Origin: Firmicutes bacterium UBA3553
GTDB taxonomy: Bacteria > Bacillota > Clostridia > Tissierellales > Sedimentibacteraceae
Assembly: GCA_002381185.1 (NCBI GenBank)
Contig: DFOA01000036.1
Span: 3,092-67,091 of the forward strand
Direction of reading: 5' to 3'
Length of the DNA stretch: 64,000 bases
Shown here: piece after piece, positions 7,947-16,102 of the stretch
Numbering within the stretch: position 1 is the first letter of the stretch
Layout of the letters: each line of letters begins with the position of its first letter
Translations under genes and position numbers: made by a program
Notes under the pieces: model-generated
Told to the model about the DNA's origin: nothing
Databases searched by the model: none
The model's input: the letters and a program-made list of their open reading frames with translations, nothing else

Positions 7947-10628
7947 TTATGCATTTTTCTTGAATATATGTTTCCCTGCCACAATAATTTCATGTGATAA
8001 CAGCGGAACCATTGAAAGCAGAATCAGGTTACCCCATTCTCTCAGTGATAACTTGCTTGTTTCAAATACCTCGACAAGTATATCAATTTCTGTAACAGCC
8101 AGCTGCAGCAATAAACCGATCACGAATGCACCGATCATTGCTTTATTTGACCACAGATTTTGCTTAAACAACGATTTGTCGTAGTTTCTCATTCCTATAG
8201 CATGGAAAAGCTGTGAAACTCCTAGTGTTGTAAATGCATACGTCTGAGCATGCTCTATAATGCTGTATTCTACACCGTTCACCATAACTACCTGTTCAAG
8301 CATCCACTTGATATTTTCATGTGTTAAAGTCATACCTGCTTCATTTAAGTGAATAATCGGTGACCATAGGAATGCACCCAATGTCAGTGCAGCAATCATA
8401 AAACCATTGTATATGGTAAATGCCATGCCGCCGTGAGCAAACAGGCTTTCCTGAGGATCTCTCGGCCTTGCCTTCATGATGTCTTTATCTTTTGAATCAA
8501 CACCTAATGCCAAAGCTGGCAATGAGTCGGTAATCAGATTGATCCATAGAATGTGTATTGACTGAAGCGGCGCCGCAAGTCCTGCAACTATTGCAGTGAA
8601 CATGGATATTACTTCACCAAAGTTTGAAGAAAGCAGGAACAGCACAGTTTTCTTGATGTTCTGATAAATTCCCCTGCCTTCGGCAACTGCTTTTTCAATT
8701 GTGGCAAAGTTGTCATCTGTGAGTACCATGTCGGCAGCTCCCTTGGCAACGTCGGTACCTGTTATGCCCATGGCAACTCCAATATCTGCCGCCTTTAATG
8801 AAGGAGCGTCGTTAACGCCGTCACCTGTCATTGATACTATGCTTCCGTTTGATTTAAAAGCTTTAACAATCATTACCTTATGTTCAGGTGATACACGTGC
8901 AAATACTCTTAAATTCCTTACTCTGTCATTTAACTGTTCCTGAGTAATCTCATTTAATTCGGTGCCTGTGATGCACTGTCTTTCATCTTCTGCAATGCCC
9001 AATTCTTTTGCAATTGCAAGAGCTGTGTCTCTGTGGTCTCCGGTAATCATTATTGTAGTGATTCCAGCATGCTTCAAGACTTTTACAGAATCCTTCGCCT
9101 CAGGGCGAGGTGGGTCAATCATACCGACCAAGCCTACAAATGTAAGATTTTCTTCACTTGCCGAATCGTCACCTTCCTTGATTCCAAGCGCTAATACTCT
9201 GAGAGCTCCCTTTGCCATTTCAGAAGCAGCTTTATTTATATCTGCAATATGTTTATCAGTAATAGCAGCAGCTTCGCCGTTTAGATAAATTTTCTTGCAT
9301 CGGCCCAGGAGAATATCCATTGCACCTTTTGTATAGCTCACAATTTTGCCTGATTTGTCTTTGTGAACAGTTGTCATAAGTTTACGTGCTGAATCAAATG
9401 ACTGCTCATTAATTCTGGGGTTAGTTTTTTCGAGACCTTCTCTTGTTACGTCAACCAATGCGCCCATATCCAATAATGCAAGTTCTGTGGGGTCTCCTAT
9501 TCTTTCGCCGTTAGCTGTAGAAGCATCGTTACATAATACAAAACCGTTCATAAACATTGTATTTTTATCAAATGAAAGCTCTTTAACATCCTTCATTTGA
9601 CCGTCTAAATAAGCTTTAGTCACAGTCATTTTATTTTGTGTCAAAGTACCTGTCTTATCTGAACAAACAGTACTTACTGCTCCTAATGTTTCAACTGCGG
9701 GAAGTTTACGTACTATAGTGTTAACCTTAACCATTCTTTGAACGCCAAGAGCAAGCACTATGGTAACAACTGCTGTAAGACCCTCGGGGATTGCGGCAAC
9801 TGCCAGTGAAATAGCGGTAATGAGCATTTCAACCATGTCTCTGCCCTGGATCAGTGCAATACCGAACATTGCAACAATTATAACAACAGCCACGATACCA
9901 AGAACCTTTCCTAAATCGTTAAGCCTTTTTTGAAGAGGAGTGAGTTCTTCTTCGCTTTCATTTAACATTGCAGCTATTTTACCGATTTCGGTATTCATTC
10001 CTGTGTATACGACCACACCTTCACCACGTCCGTAGGCAACACTGGTTGAAGAGAATGCCATATTAATTCTGTCACCGATTCCCACTTCACCAGCAGCTAA
10101 AAAGCTTGCATCCTTATCAACAGGAACGGATTCTCCTGTTAGTGCGGATTCCTCAATTTTTAAGTTGACAGACTGTAATAATCTTAAATCGGCCGGTATT
10201 ATACGTCCGGCTTCCAATATGACTATGTCTCCTGCAACTAATTCTGCTGCTGGTATTTCCATTATTTTTCCGTTACGTCTGACCATTGCCGTTGGACTTG
10301 TAAGATTTTTTAAGGCTTCAAGAGCAGCCTCTGCTTTTGATTCCTGCACTACTCCTATTATAGCATTAATTAATACCACAAGCAGAATTATGATTGCGTC
10401 TGTTACTTCGTCTAAAGCAATTGATATTGCCGCCGCCGCAAACAATATATAAATCATGGTGTCCTTTAATTGAGCCAAAAACATTTGTAGAATTGTTTTT
10501 CGTTTTTTCTCAACCAAAGCATTAGGACCATTCTGCTCTAACCGCTTTTTTGCTTCTTCTTGACTGAGGCCGCTGTTTTGAACATTCAATTCTGAACATA
10601 CAGAATCAGCACTTTTTTGATAATACAT
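7947..10628 (-). CDS. P-type II cation ATPase, probable Mn2+/Ca2+ exporter
   Basis: The 893-residue P-type ATPase has an N-terminal cation-ATPase domain, TGES in the actuator domain, the phosphorylated Asp in DKTGTLTQNKMT, MITGD, and TGDGVNDAP in the hinge. Helix 4 carries PEGLTA and helix 6 NLITDSLPALALG, which are ion ligands of the Ca2+/Mn2+ (SERCA/PMR1) type rather than of heavy-metal pumps. Sequence alone would give 'calcium-translocating ATPase', as for Bacillus YloB. A yybP-ykoY element with its own terminator sits in the 5' leader (10725-10820), and that riboswitch class senses Mn2+. Export of excess Mn2+, as proposed for Lactococcus YoaB, is therefore the favoured role, with Ca2+ still possible. 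AAGGAG lies 11 nt before the ATG. Confidence 0.93.
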   Translation of the reverse strand: MYYQKSADSVCSELNVQNSGLSQEEAKKRLEQNGPNALVEKKRKTILQMFLAQLKDTMIYILFAAAAISIALDEVTDAIIILLVVLINAIIGVVQESKAEAALEALKNLTSPTAMVRRNGKIMEIPAAELVAGDIVILEAGRIIPADLRLLQSVNLKIEESALTGESVPVDKDASFLAAGEVGIGDRINMAFSSTSVAYGRGEGVVVYTGMNTEIGKIAAMLNESEEELTPLQKRLNDLGKVLGIVAVVIIVAMFGIALIQGRDMVEMLITAISLAVAAIPEGLTAVVTIVLALGVQRMVKVNTIVRKLPAVETLGAVSTVCSDKTGTLTQNKMTVTKAYLDGQMKDVKELSFDKNTMFMNGFVLCNDASTANGERIGDPTELALLDMGALVDVTREGLEKTNPRINEQSFDSARKLMTTVHKDKSGKIVSYTKGAMDILLGRCKKIYLNGEAAAITDKHIADINKAASEMAKGALRVLALGIKEGDDSASEENLTFVGLVGMIDPPRPEAKDSVKVLKHAGITTIMITGDHRDTALAIAKELGIAEDERQCITGTELNEITQEQLNDRVRNLRVFARVSPEHKVMIVKAFKSNGSIVSMTGDGVNDAPSLKAADIGVAMGITGTDVAKGAADMVLTDDNFATIEKAVAEGRGIYQNIKKTVLFLLSSNFGEVISMFTAIVAGLAAPLQSIHILWINLITDSLPALALGVDSKDKDIMKARPRDPQESLFAHGGMAFTIYNGFMIAALTLGAFLWSPIIHLNEAGMTLTHENIKWMLEQVVMVNGVEYSIIEHAQTYAFTTLGVSQLFHAIGMRNYDKSLFKQNLWSNKAMIGAFVIGLLLQLAVTEIDILVEVFETSKLSLREWGNLILLSMVPLLSHEIIVAGKHIFKKNA

Positions 10629-10680
10629 AGTTTTCTTTTCTCCTTATAAATGTTTTTCTTAGTATGCCATTTTTTGAATA

Positions 10681-10734
10681 AAAAAAGACTTTAAGCATAT
10701 CTTTTTTTTCAAATAAAAGATACACTAAAAGTCT
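10681..10734 (-). terminator. riboswitch-controlled intrinsic terminator
   Basis: On the minus strand an AGACTTT...AAAGTCT stem with an inner TATCTT/AAGATA helix is followed by a T7 run. Its 5' arm reuses the 3' strand of riboswitch helix P1 (CCAGACTTTTAG). Stabilising P1 would therefore block the terminator, giving a ligand-on switch. Confidence 0.8.
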
Positions 10735-10820
10735 GGTTACCTGAATTACATGGCAGATTTTCAGCCAGAATGCTTCGATTCCGTGTTGTTGACTGAAAAT
10801 TTAAAACTACTCCCTTTTAG
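10725..10820 (-). ncRNA. yybP-ykoY (Mn2+-sensing) riboswitch
   Basis: Read on the minus strand, the leader contains CTAAAAGGGAGTAG, then GTCAACAACA, then GGCTGAAAAT, and closes with CCAGACTTTTAG, which pairs with the 5' CTAAAAGGG. These are the conserved pieces of the yybP-ykoY family in the correct order. The loops expected to form the metal-binding docking are GGGAGTAG and the GGCTGAAA side. It lies about 100 nt upstream of the P-type ATPase and overlaps an intrinsic terminator. Confidence 0.85.
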
Positions 10821-10827
10821 TATTTTT

Positions 10828-10856
10828 ACTTTAACAAATGAAAATATTTTTGTCAA
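10828..10856 (-). promoter_or_regulatory. promoter of the Mn2+ riboswitch-ATPase unit
   Basis: On the minus strand TTGACA (10856-10851), 17 bp and TAAAGT (10833-10828) lie just upstream of the riboswitch 5' end, which sets the transcription start near 10821. Confidence 0.7.
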
Positions 10857-10958
10857 GTAATATTTATGACAGATTAGAGTGTGATTATGCGTTCTTAAAG
10901 TTCTTTTTTGATGAAAAATGAATAAAATTTAATGAATGATAAAAGTTGGAGGATTAAT

Positions 10959-11324
10959 ATGAATATAATTAAATTGCTTAAATATTCCCTTTTCTTGCTT
11001 TTGATGACACTGGCAGTATTTTTTATTTTGACTATTTATATGTATTATTTTTCAAGGCAGCCATCCTTGGAAATAGCATACAGGTTTGTTGTACCGATCT
11101 GCATGTTTATAGTTTCTTTATTGTATTCTAAAAATATTCATGAAAGAGGACTTCTAAGAGGAATAGAAATTTGGATAGTTTATTTTGCAATTGTGCTTTT
11201 AATGAAAGTTTTGTTCAGATATCCTGCTGAAATAAGCATTTTGCAGAATTTATTATATCTGCCGGTATCAATTCTCGGAGGAGTGATAGGAGTAAATTTA
11301 AAACAGCGTTTCGCTCAGAGATAG
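10959..11324 (+). CDS. TIGR04086-type four-helix membrane protein
   Basis: A 121-residue protein with four predicted membrane helices and short loops, ending in a basic tail (KQRFAQR). Length, topology and position just before the SCIFF gene agree with the TIGR04086 family that lies between yajC and the SCIFF pair in many Clostridia. Its biochemical role is unknown. The start at 10959 is chosen because GGAGG stands 6 nt upstream. Confidence 0.7.
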   Translation: MNIIKLLKYSLFLLLMTLAVFFILTIYMYYFSRQPSLEIAYRFVVPICMFIVSLLYSKNIHERGLLRGIEIWIVYFAIVLLMKVLFRYPAEISILQNLLYLPVSILGGVIGVNLKQRFAQR

Positions 11325-11375
11325 CATATTGCTAAAATGTATAAAAAAATGCTTTTAAATAATCTCCAAAAATGC

Positions 11376-11381
11376 TATAAT
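11376..11381 (+). promoter_or_regulatory. -10 element upstream of the SCIFF gene
   Basis: TATAAT at 11376-11381 has TTTTAA 17 bp upstream, a weak -35. It would start a transcript about 20 nt before the SCIFF ATG. Confidence 0.45.
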
Positions 11382-11408
11382 TTAAAAAGTTTAAAAGGAG
11401 GTTCATTT

Positions 11409-11549
11409 ATGGTACATATTAAAACACTTAACAAAACTAAACTTACTGATAATATGAATGCAAAAGGATGCGGCGAATGCCAAACTTCATGTCAGTCTGC
11501 ATGCAAGACTTCTTGTACGGTAGGAAACCAAAAGTGCGAGAACAAATAA
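11409..11549 (+). CDS. scfA: SCIFF ribosomally made peptide precursor
   Basis: The 46-residue peptide has six cysteines at positions 21, 24, 28, 32, 36 and 43, matching the 'six cysteines in forty-five residues' family. These precursors are nearly universal in Clostridia. The partner radical SAM enzyme makes thioether links between Cys and other residues, as shown for the Clostridium thermocellum pair; the role of the mature product is unknown. AGGAGG lies 7 nt before the ATG. The longer reading frame upstream is not needed. A terminator lies between it and the maturase, so the peptide is probably made in excess. Confidence 0.93.
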   Translation: MVHIKTLNKTKLTDNMNAKGCGECQTSCQSACKTSCTVGNQKCENK

Positions 11550-11553
11550 ACCT

Positions 11554-11579
11554 GTAGTGGCTCAGCCACTACTTTTTTC
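11554..11579 (+). terminator. attenuating terminator between SCIFF and its maturase
   Basis: GTAGTGGC-TCA-GCCACTAC followed by TTTTTT forms a compact intrinsic terminator in the 69-bp gap between peptide and enzyme genes. Partial read-through would give a high peptide-to-enzyme ratio. Confidence 0.88.
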
Positions 11580-11618
11580 TGTATGCTAATATGAACCTTA
11601 AATTTTTTGGAGGAAAAG

Positions 11619-12953
11619 ATGATACACCTATATAGTATGGACAATATGTACTTTGTTATTGACACAAACAGCGGATTAGTACATGTCGTTGACGAAGTAA
11701 TTTATGATTTATTAACTGAAGAAAATTTCAAATGTACACATAAGGTTGAAGAAATTGAAAAAAAATACGGCAAAGAAACTACGTACGAAGCAGTTTCGGA
11801 AATTAACTATCTCATAGTTAACAATATGCTTTATACAGAAGATTTAAGTCCGGTGAATAAAATAAAGCCTGCTATAAAAGCAATGTGCCTGAATATGACT
11901 CACGACTGCAATTTAAGATGTGAGTACTGCTTTGCTTCACAGGGGAGCTACAACGGAGAAAGAGCATTTTTAGACTTTGAAACAGGGAAAAAAGCATTTG
12001 ACTTTCTTGTGAAAAATTCTGGTTCAAGAAGAAATCTTGAAGTGGATTTTTTTGGAGGGGAGCCGCTTATGAATTTCGAAACAATTAAAATGCTGGTTGA
12101 ATACGGAAGATCAATAGAAAAAGAATATAATAAAAACTTCAGGTTCACAGTAACCACAAACGGTGTCTTGCTGGATGATGAAAAAATTGACTATATAAAT
12201 GAAAACATGGACAATGTGGTACTCAGCATTGATGGAAGAAAAACCACCAATGACCGCATGCGAAAAACTGTCAATGAAAAAGGCAGCTATGATGTGATTG
12301 TAAATAATTTTAAGAATTTTGTGCAGAAAAGAATGGACAAGGATTATTTTGCCAGAGGAACATACACAGCATTTAACCTTGATTTCTCGGAAGATGTAAG
12401 ACATATCAGAGATTTAGGCTTTGATAAGATTTCGGTTGAACCCGTTGTAGCCAAGCCGGAAGAAAAGTATGCATTAAAGGAAGAACATTTAGAATACTTA
12501 AAAAATGAATACGAAAAACTTGCAAAGCTGTATATTGACTCCCAAGGAGATGAAAATAAAAGATTCCAATTTTTCCATTTCAATATAGAATTAGATGGAG
12601 GACCTTGCATTTATAAAAGATCCATAGGCTGCGGAGCCGGAACCGAATATATTGCAGTAACACCGACAGGTGATTTTTATCCATGCCATCAGTTTGTGGG
12701 ACAGGAAGAGTTCATAATAGGAAATGTTGATGAAGGCATAACAAAGGATGCTGTGGTTGACAAGTTCAGAAACGTATCTGTTAACGAAAAACCGATATGC
12801 AAAGACTGCTGGGCAAAATATTACTGCAGCGGCGGATGCCATGCCAATGCATATAATTTCAACCAGGATTTCAACACTCCTTACGGTGTTGGATGCGAGC
12901 TGGAGAAAAAGCGCATTGAATGCTCAATTTATATAAAAGCCAAGTTAAGCTGA
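11619..12953 (+). CDS. scfB: SCIFF maturase, radical SAM/SPASM thioether-forming enzyme
   Basis: The 444-residue enzyme has an N-terminal peptide-recognition region (about residues 1-85). The radical SAM cluster motif is CNLRCEYC preceded by Cys, with ligands Cys97, Cys101 and Cys104. The SPASM/twitch region at the C terminus is Cys rich: GCGAGTEY, YPCHQF, CKDCWAKYYCSGGCHANAY. Together with the adjacent six-Cys peptide this identifies the SCIFF maturase (thioether synthase). The start at 11619 follows GGAGG by 6 nt. Confidence 0.94.
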   Translation: MIHLYSMDNMYFVIDTNSGLVHVVDEVIYDLLTEENFKCTHKVEEIEKKYGKETTYEAVSEINYLIVNNMLYTEDLSPVNKIKPAIKAMCLNMTHDCNLRCEYCFASQGSYNGERAFLDFETGKKAFDFLVKNSGSRRNLEVDFFGGEPLMNFETIKMLVEYGRSIEKEYNKNFRFTVTTNGVLLDDEKIDYINENMDNVVLSIDGRKTTNDRMRKTVNEKGSYDVIVNNFKNFVQKRMDKDYFARGTYTAFNLDFSEDVRHIRDLGFDKISVEPVVAKPEEKYALKEEHLEYLKNEYEKLAKLYIDSQGDENKRFQFFHFNIELDGGPCIYKRSIGCGAGTEYIAVTPTGDFYPCHQFVGQEEFIIGNVDEGITKDAVVDKFRNVSVNEKPICKDCWAKYYCSGGCHANAYNFNQDFNTPYGVGCELEKKRIECSIYIKAKLS

Positions 12954-13073
12954 ATCTGTTGAAACATAATAGTTTAATTTTAAAAAATAGTGGTAAATAT
13001 ATATTGAAATATAGTATAATAATATATATAGAAAATGAGTTCTAGTATTATACAACAAGAGAGGAGTGTTAAT

Positions 13074-13571
13074 ATGCAAGTAGGTTTTATAGTTATCTTA
13101 ATAATAGCAATATTTGTAGCGGTATTTGCTATTCAAAACGGAGCACCTGTTGATGTGGATTTGTTTTTTGCTACCTTCAGGACACCTTTGGCTGTTGTGA
13201 TGATGACATGTATTATTATCGGCGCAGTAATTGTATTAATTTTAGGAACTACCAGACAATTTAAGAAAAGATCAGAGTCAAAGGAAATGAAAAACAAAAT
13301 GAGGACTCTTGAAAGCGACAAGGTGCTTGCTGACAATAACATTAAATCGATGGAAACCGAACTCCAAACATTAAAGGACAGCAACAACTCACTTACAGCA
13401 AAGATTTCCGAGCTTGAGGAAAGAAATAAAATACATACAGAAACAATTGAGAAACTAAATAATGAGTTGGATTTAATAAAAAAACAACACACATCAGTTG
13501 AATCAAGTAATACAGATGAAGGTGCCGGAATAACAAACTACGATGAAAAAAGTGAAGCTCAAAGTGAATGA
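13074..13571 (+). CDS. LapA-domain (DUF1049) membrane protein
   Basis: The 165-residue protein has two N-terminal membrane helices (about 3-20 and 36-58) flanking FAIQNGAPVDVDLFF, the hallmark of the lipopolysaccharide assembly protein A domain. A long charged coiled coil follows (about 62-145). In a Gram-positive cell its job is unknown. The start is the ATG at 13074, 7 nt after GAGGAG. Its 3' end overlaps recJ by 29 nt. Confidence 0.8.
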   Translation: MQVGFIVILIIAIFVAVFAIQNGAPVDVDLFFATFRTPLAVVMMTCIIIGAVIVLILGTTRQFKKRSESKEMKNKMRTLESDKVLADNNIKSMETELQTLKDSNNSLTAKISELEERNKIHTETIEKLNNELDLIKKQHTSVESSNTDEGAGITNYDEKSEAQSE

Positions 13572-15459
13572 ATACGATAAGAATGAAATTTATGAAATAA
13601 GCAGGACATTCAATCTGTCAAACATATCCTCGCGTATACTTTTAAACAGAAAATTAAGAACATTTGAAGAAATAGAAGAATTTCTTGATCCTGACTTCAA
13701 ATATTTTGAGAGTGTTGAAAATTACAAGGATTTGTCAAAAGGATGTTTAAGGATTTTGGAAGCTGTAAACAATAAGGAAAGAATCATAGTTTATGGAGAT
13801 TACGACGTAGATGGCGTAACCTCCATAAGCCAATTTATGGTACTTCTGCAGAAGGCTGGGGCAATTATAGATTATTACGTTCCTGAACGAGAAAGCGAAG
13901 GCTATGGGATTAGCACAGATTTCGTGGAAGGTCTTAAAATTGATTCTATAAAAGCAGATTTAATAATAACAGTTGACTGCGGAATAGCAGAAATAGAAAA
14001 AATTAGCCAGATCAGCAGCTTGAAAAAGGATGTTATAATTTTAGATCATCACCAATGCAAGGAAGAAATTCCTCCTGCTTATGCTGTTATAAATCCCAAA
14101 CAAAAAGACTGTCCATCGAAAAATAAGCATTTATGTGCGGCAGGGCTGTCTTTTAAATTTTTGCTTTATTTAAACGGGTACTTAAAAATAGAAAATGTTG
14201 AAGATGTACTCCTTGAACTTGCGTGTCTGGGAACAATTGCTGATATTGTCGATTTAATAGGTGATAACAGAATTATTGCCAAGAACGGATTAGTAAAAAT
14301 AAATGATACAAAAATAATAGGATTAAAGAAGCTTATGGAGGTTTCAGGCATAGGCGGCAAGAAAATTGAATCTTATCACATCGGATTTATAATTGCTCCC
14401 AGAATAAATGCGGCAGGCAGAATGGATACCGCAAAAAAAGCAATTAAGCTTATGCTGACAACAGATGAAACTGAAGCTGAGCTTTTAGCCTTAGAGCTTG
14501 AAAGCTTAAATTTACTCCGGAAGCAAGCTGAAGGAGTTATTTTTGAAGAAGCTGTAAATAATATAGAGACGAATTTTTTATACAAAAAAAACATTATTGT
14601 TGTATACGGCGAAAATTGGCACGAAGGTGTGCTCGGAATAGTTGCTTCAAGGCTGACAGAGAAGTATGAAAGGCCAAGCGTTGTTATTTCAATAAAGGAT
14701 GGTGTGGGCAAAGGCTCAGCAAGAAGCCTTGGATACATTGATATTTTTGAAGCATTTAAATCAGTTGAGCAGTATCTTGTTAAGTATGGCGGTCACAAGC
14801 TGGCTGCGGGACTAACAATATTGGAGAAAAATATTAATATTTTTGCCAATGAATTAAATAATTACATTCAGGGTGAATGTGTTCAAGACTACAATGAAAT
14901 TGTATCGGATGCAGTTGTGAATATAAGTGATATAAGCTTTGAGTTATACAATGAAATTTGCAGGTTTGAACCCTTTGGGGCGGGAAATCCCAAGCCGGTT
15001 CTGGCAATTGATGATGCTGATTTAAAAAGCATCAGAAAGGTCGGCAAGACTGGAAATCACATAAGTTTTGTCCTTTCAAAAAATGGAAAGGAAGTACCGG
15101 TTATAGGCTTTGGAAAAATAAATATGTTGGAAAAGGTGCTCGCAAAACCTTCAGCATATGCAGTAATGCTAAGCTTAAATGAATTTAACGGCAAAAAAAG
15201 CATACAGCTTATTTTACAAAATGTTGAAGAACAGGATACGTTTGAATACATTATTGACGAAGAAAAAATGAAGGTATTAAACTTCATAATCAATAAAACC
15301 AAGTCAAAAATTATTAAAACGGACATATTTATGCTTGTGGAAAAGCTGAATAAATTATATAATACAAAAATAACAGCAGAGGAAATAATATGTATGCTTA
15401 AAAAGGCTGATAATATACAATATGCATTGAAAAACGACATGTTGTATATTAAAAAATAG
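13543..15459 (+). CDS. recJ: single-stranded-DNA-specific exonuclease RecJ
   Basis: The 638-residue DHH-family nuclease has motif I YGDYDVDG (Asp86, Asp88, Asp90), TVDCG near 144-148 and the DHH triad at 168-170. The DHHA1 domain is marked by GGHKLAAGL, and GAGNPKPV opens the C-terminal OB-like region. RecJ degrades ssDNA 5' to 3' in repair. Its start lies inside lapA; no strong ribosome binding site is seen at the ATG, so a slightly later GTG start is possible. apt starts 19 nt after its stop, which fits the conserved recJ-apt-relA order. Confidence 0.93.
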   Translation: MKKVKLKVNEYDKNEIYEISRTFNLSNISSRILLNRKLRTFEEIEEFLDPDFKYFESVENYKDLSKGCLRILEAVNNKERIIVYGDYDVDGVTSISQFMVLLQKAGAIIDYYVPERESEGYGISTDFVEGLKIDSIKADLIITVDCGIAEIEKISQISSLKKDVIILDHHQCKEEIPPAYAVINPKQKDCPSKNKHLCAAGLSFKFLLYLNGYLKIENVEDVLLELACLGTIADIVDLIGDNRIIAKNGLVKINDTKIIGLKKLMEVSGIGGKKIESYHIGFIIAPRINAAGRMDTAKKAIKLMLTTDETEAELLALELESLNLLRKQAEGVIFEEAVNNIETNFLYKKNIIVVYGENWHEGVLGIVASRLTEKYERPSVVISIKDGVGKGSARSLGYIDIFEAFKSVEQYLVKYGGHKLAAGLTILEKNINIFANELNNYIQGECVQDYNEIVSDAVVNISDISFELYNEICRFEPFGAGNPKPVLAIDDADLKSIRKVGKTGNHISFVLSKNGKEVPVIGFGKINMLEKVLAKPSAYAVMLSLNEFNGKKSIQLILQNVEEQDTFEYIIDEEKMKVLNFIINKTKSKIIKTDIFMLVEKLNKLYNTKITAEEIICMLKKADNIQYALKNDMLYIKK

Positions 15460-15478
15460 TCTCTTAAATGGAGGAATT

Positions 15479-15994
15479 ATGGACTTAAAAGAAAAAATTC
15501 GTGTTATAGATGATTTCCCGGCAAAGGGAATAAGCTTCAAAGACATAACAACACTTTTAAAGGATGCAGATGCGTTAAAGGACTGCATTAATCAAATGGC
15601 AGAACGATTTTCAAACGTGCAGGTCGACATGATTGTCGGACCTGAATCAAGAGGCTTTATTTTTGCTACTCCTCTTGCATACTTGCTCGGCACAGGATTT
15701 GTCCCTGTAAGAAAACCGGGAAAGCTTCCTGCTGAAACAATGAGCTATGAATATGAATTGGAATACGGAACTGATAAATTGGAAATACATAAAGACTCTA
15801 TCACACCGGGCCAAAAAGTCCTTATAGTTGATGATTTGCTGGCAACAGGGGGCACTATGTATGCAGCGGCCAAGCTTGTGGAAAAACTTGGAGGCGAGGT
15901 TGTAGGGCTTGGATTTTTAATAGAGCTTGAAGATTTAAACGGAAGAGAAAAATTAACGGGATATAAAGTAGAATCATTGATAAAATACAGTTAA
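15479..15994 (+). CDS. apt: adenine phosphoribosyltransferase
   Basis: The 171-residue type I PRTase has the PRPP-binding loop VLIVDDLLATGGT near residues 118-130, and GPESRGFIF. It salvages adenine to AMP. GGAGG precedes the ATG by 4 nt. Size and the conserved position between recJ and relA agree. Confidence 0.97.
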   Translation: MDLKEKIRVIDDFPAKGISFKDITTLLKDADALKDCINQMAERFSNVQVDMIVGPESRGFIFATPLAYLLGTGFVPVRKPGKLPAETMSYEYELEYGTDKLEIHKDSITPGQKVLIVDDLLATGGTMYAAAKLVEKLGGEVVGLGFLIELEDLNGREKLTGYKVESLIKYS

Positions 15995-15995
15995 T

Positions 15996-16066
15996 AATTA
16001 AGAATGAATAATGATAATGAAAGAAGAAATTGTGTAAAGCACAATTTCTTTGTCAATTCTTAATTT
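15996..16066. repeat. nested palindrome after apt, probable terminator
   Basis: An inner hairpin with 11-bp arms (AAGAAATTGTG at 16024-16034, CACAATTTCTT at 16040-16050, loop TAAAG) is enclosed by outer arms TAATTAAGAAT and ATTCTTAATT. It may terminate apt. AT-rich nested palindromes of this form also occur as dispersed intergenic repeats. Confidence 0.65.
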
Positions 16067-16102
16067 TCAATTGTTAATTCTTAAATTATAAATGGAGAAT
16101 AT

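Noticed and set aside
7947..10628. Small plus-strand genes opposite the P-type ATPase
   Set aside because: They lack ribosome binding sites and lie antisense to conserved ATPase motifs.
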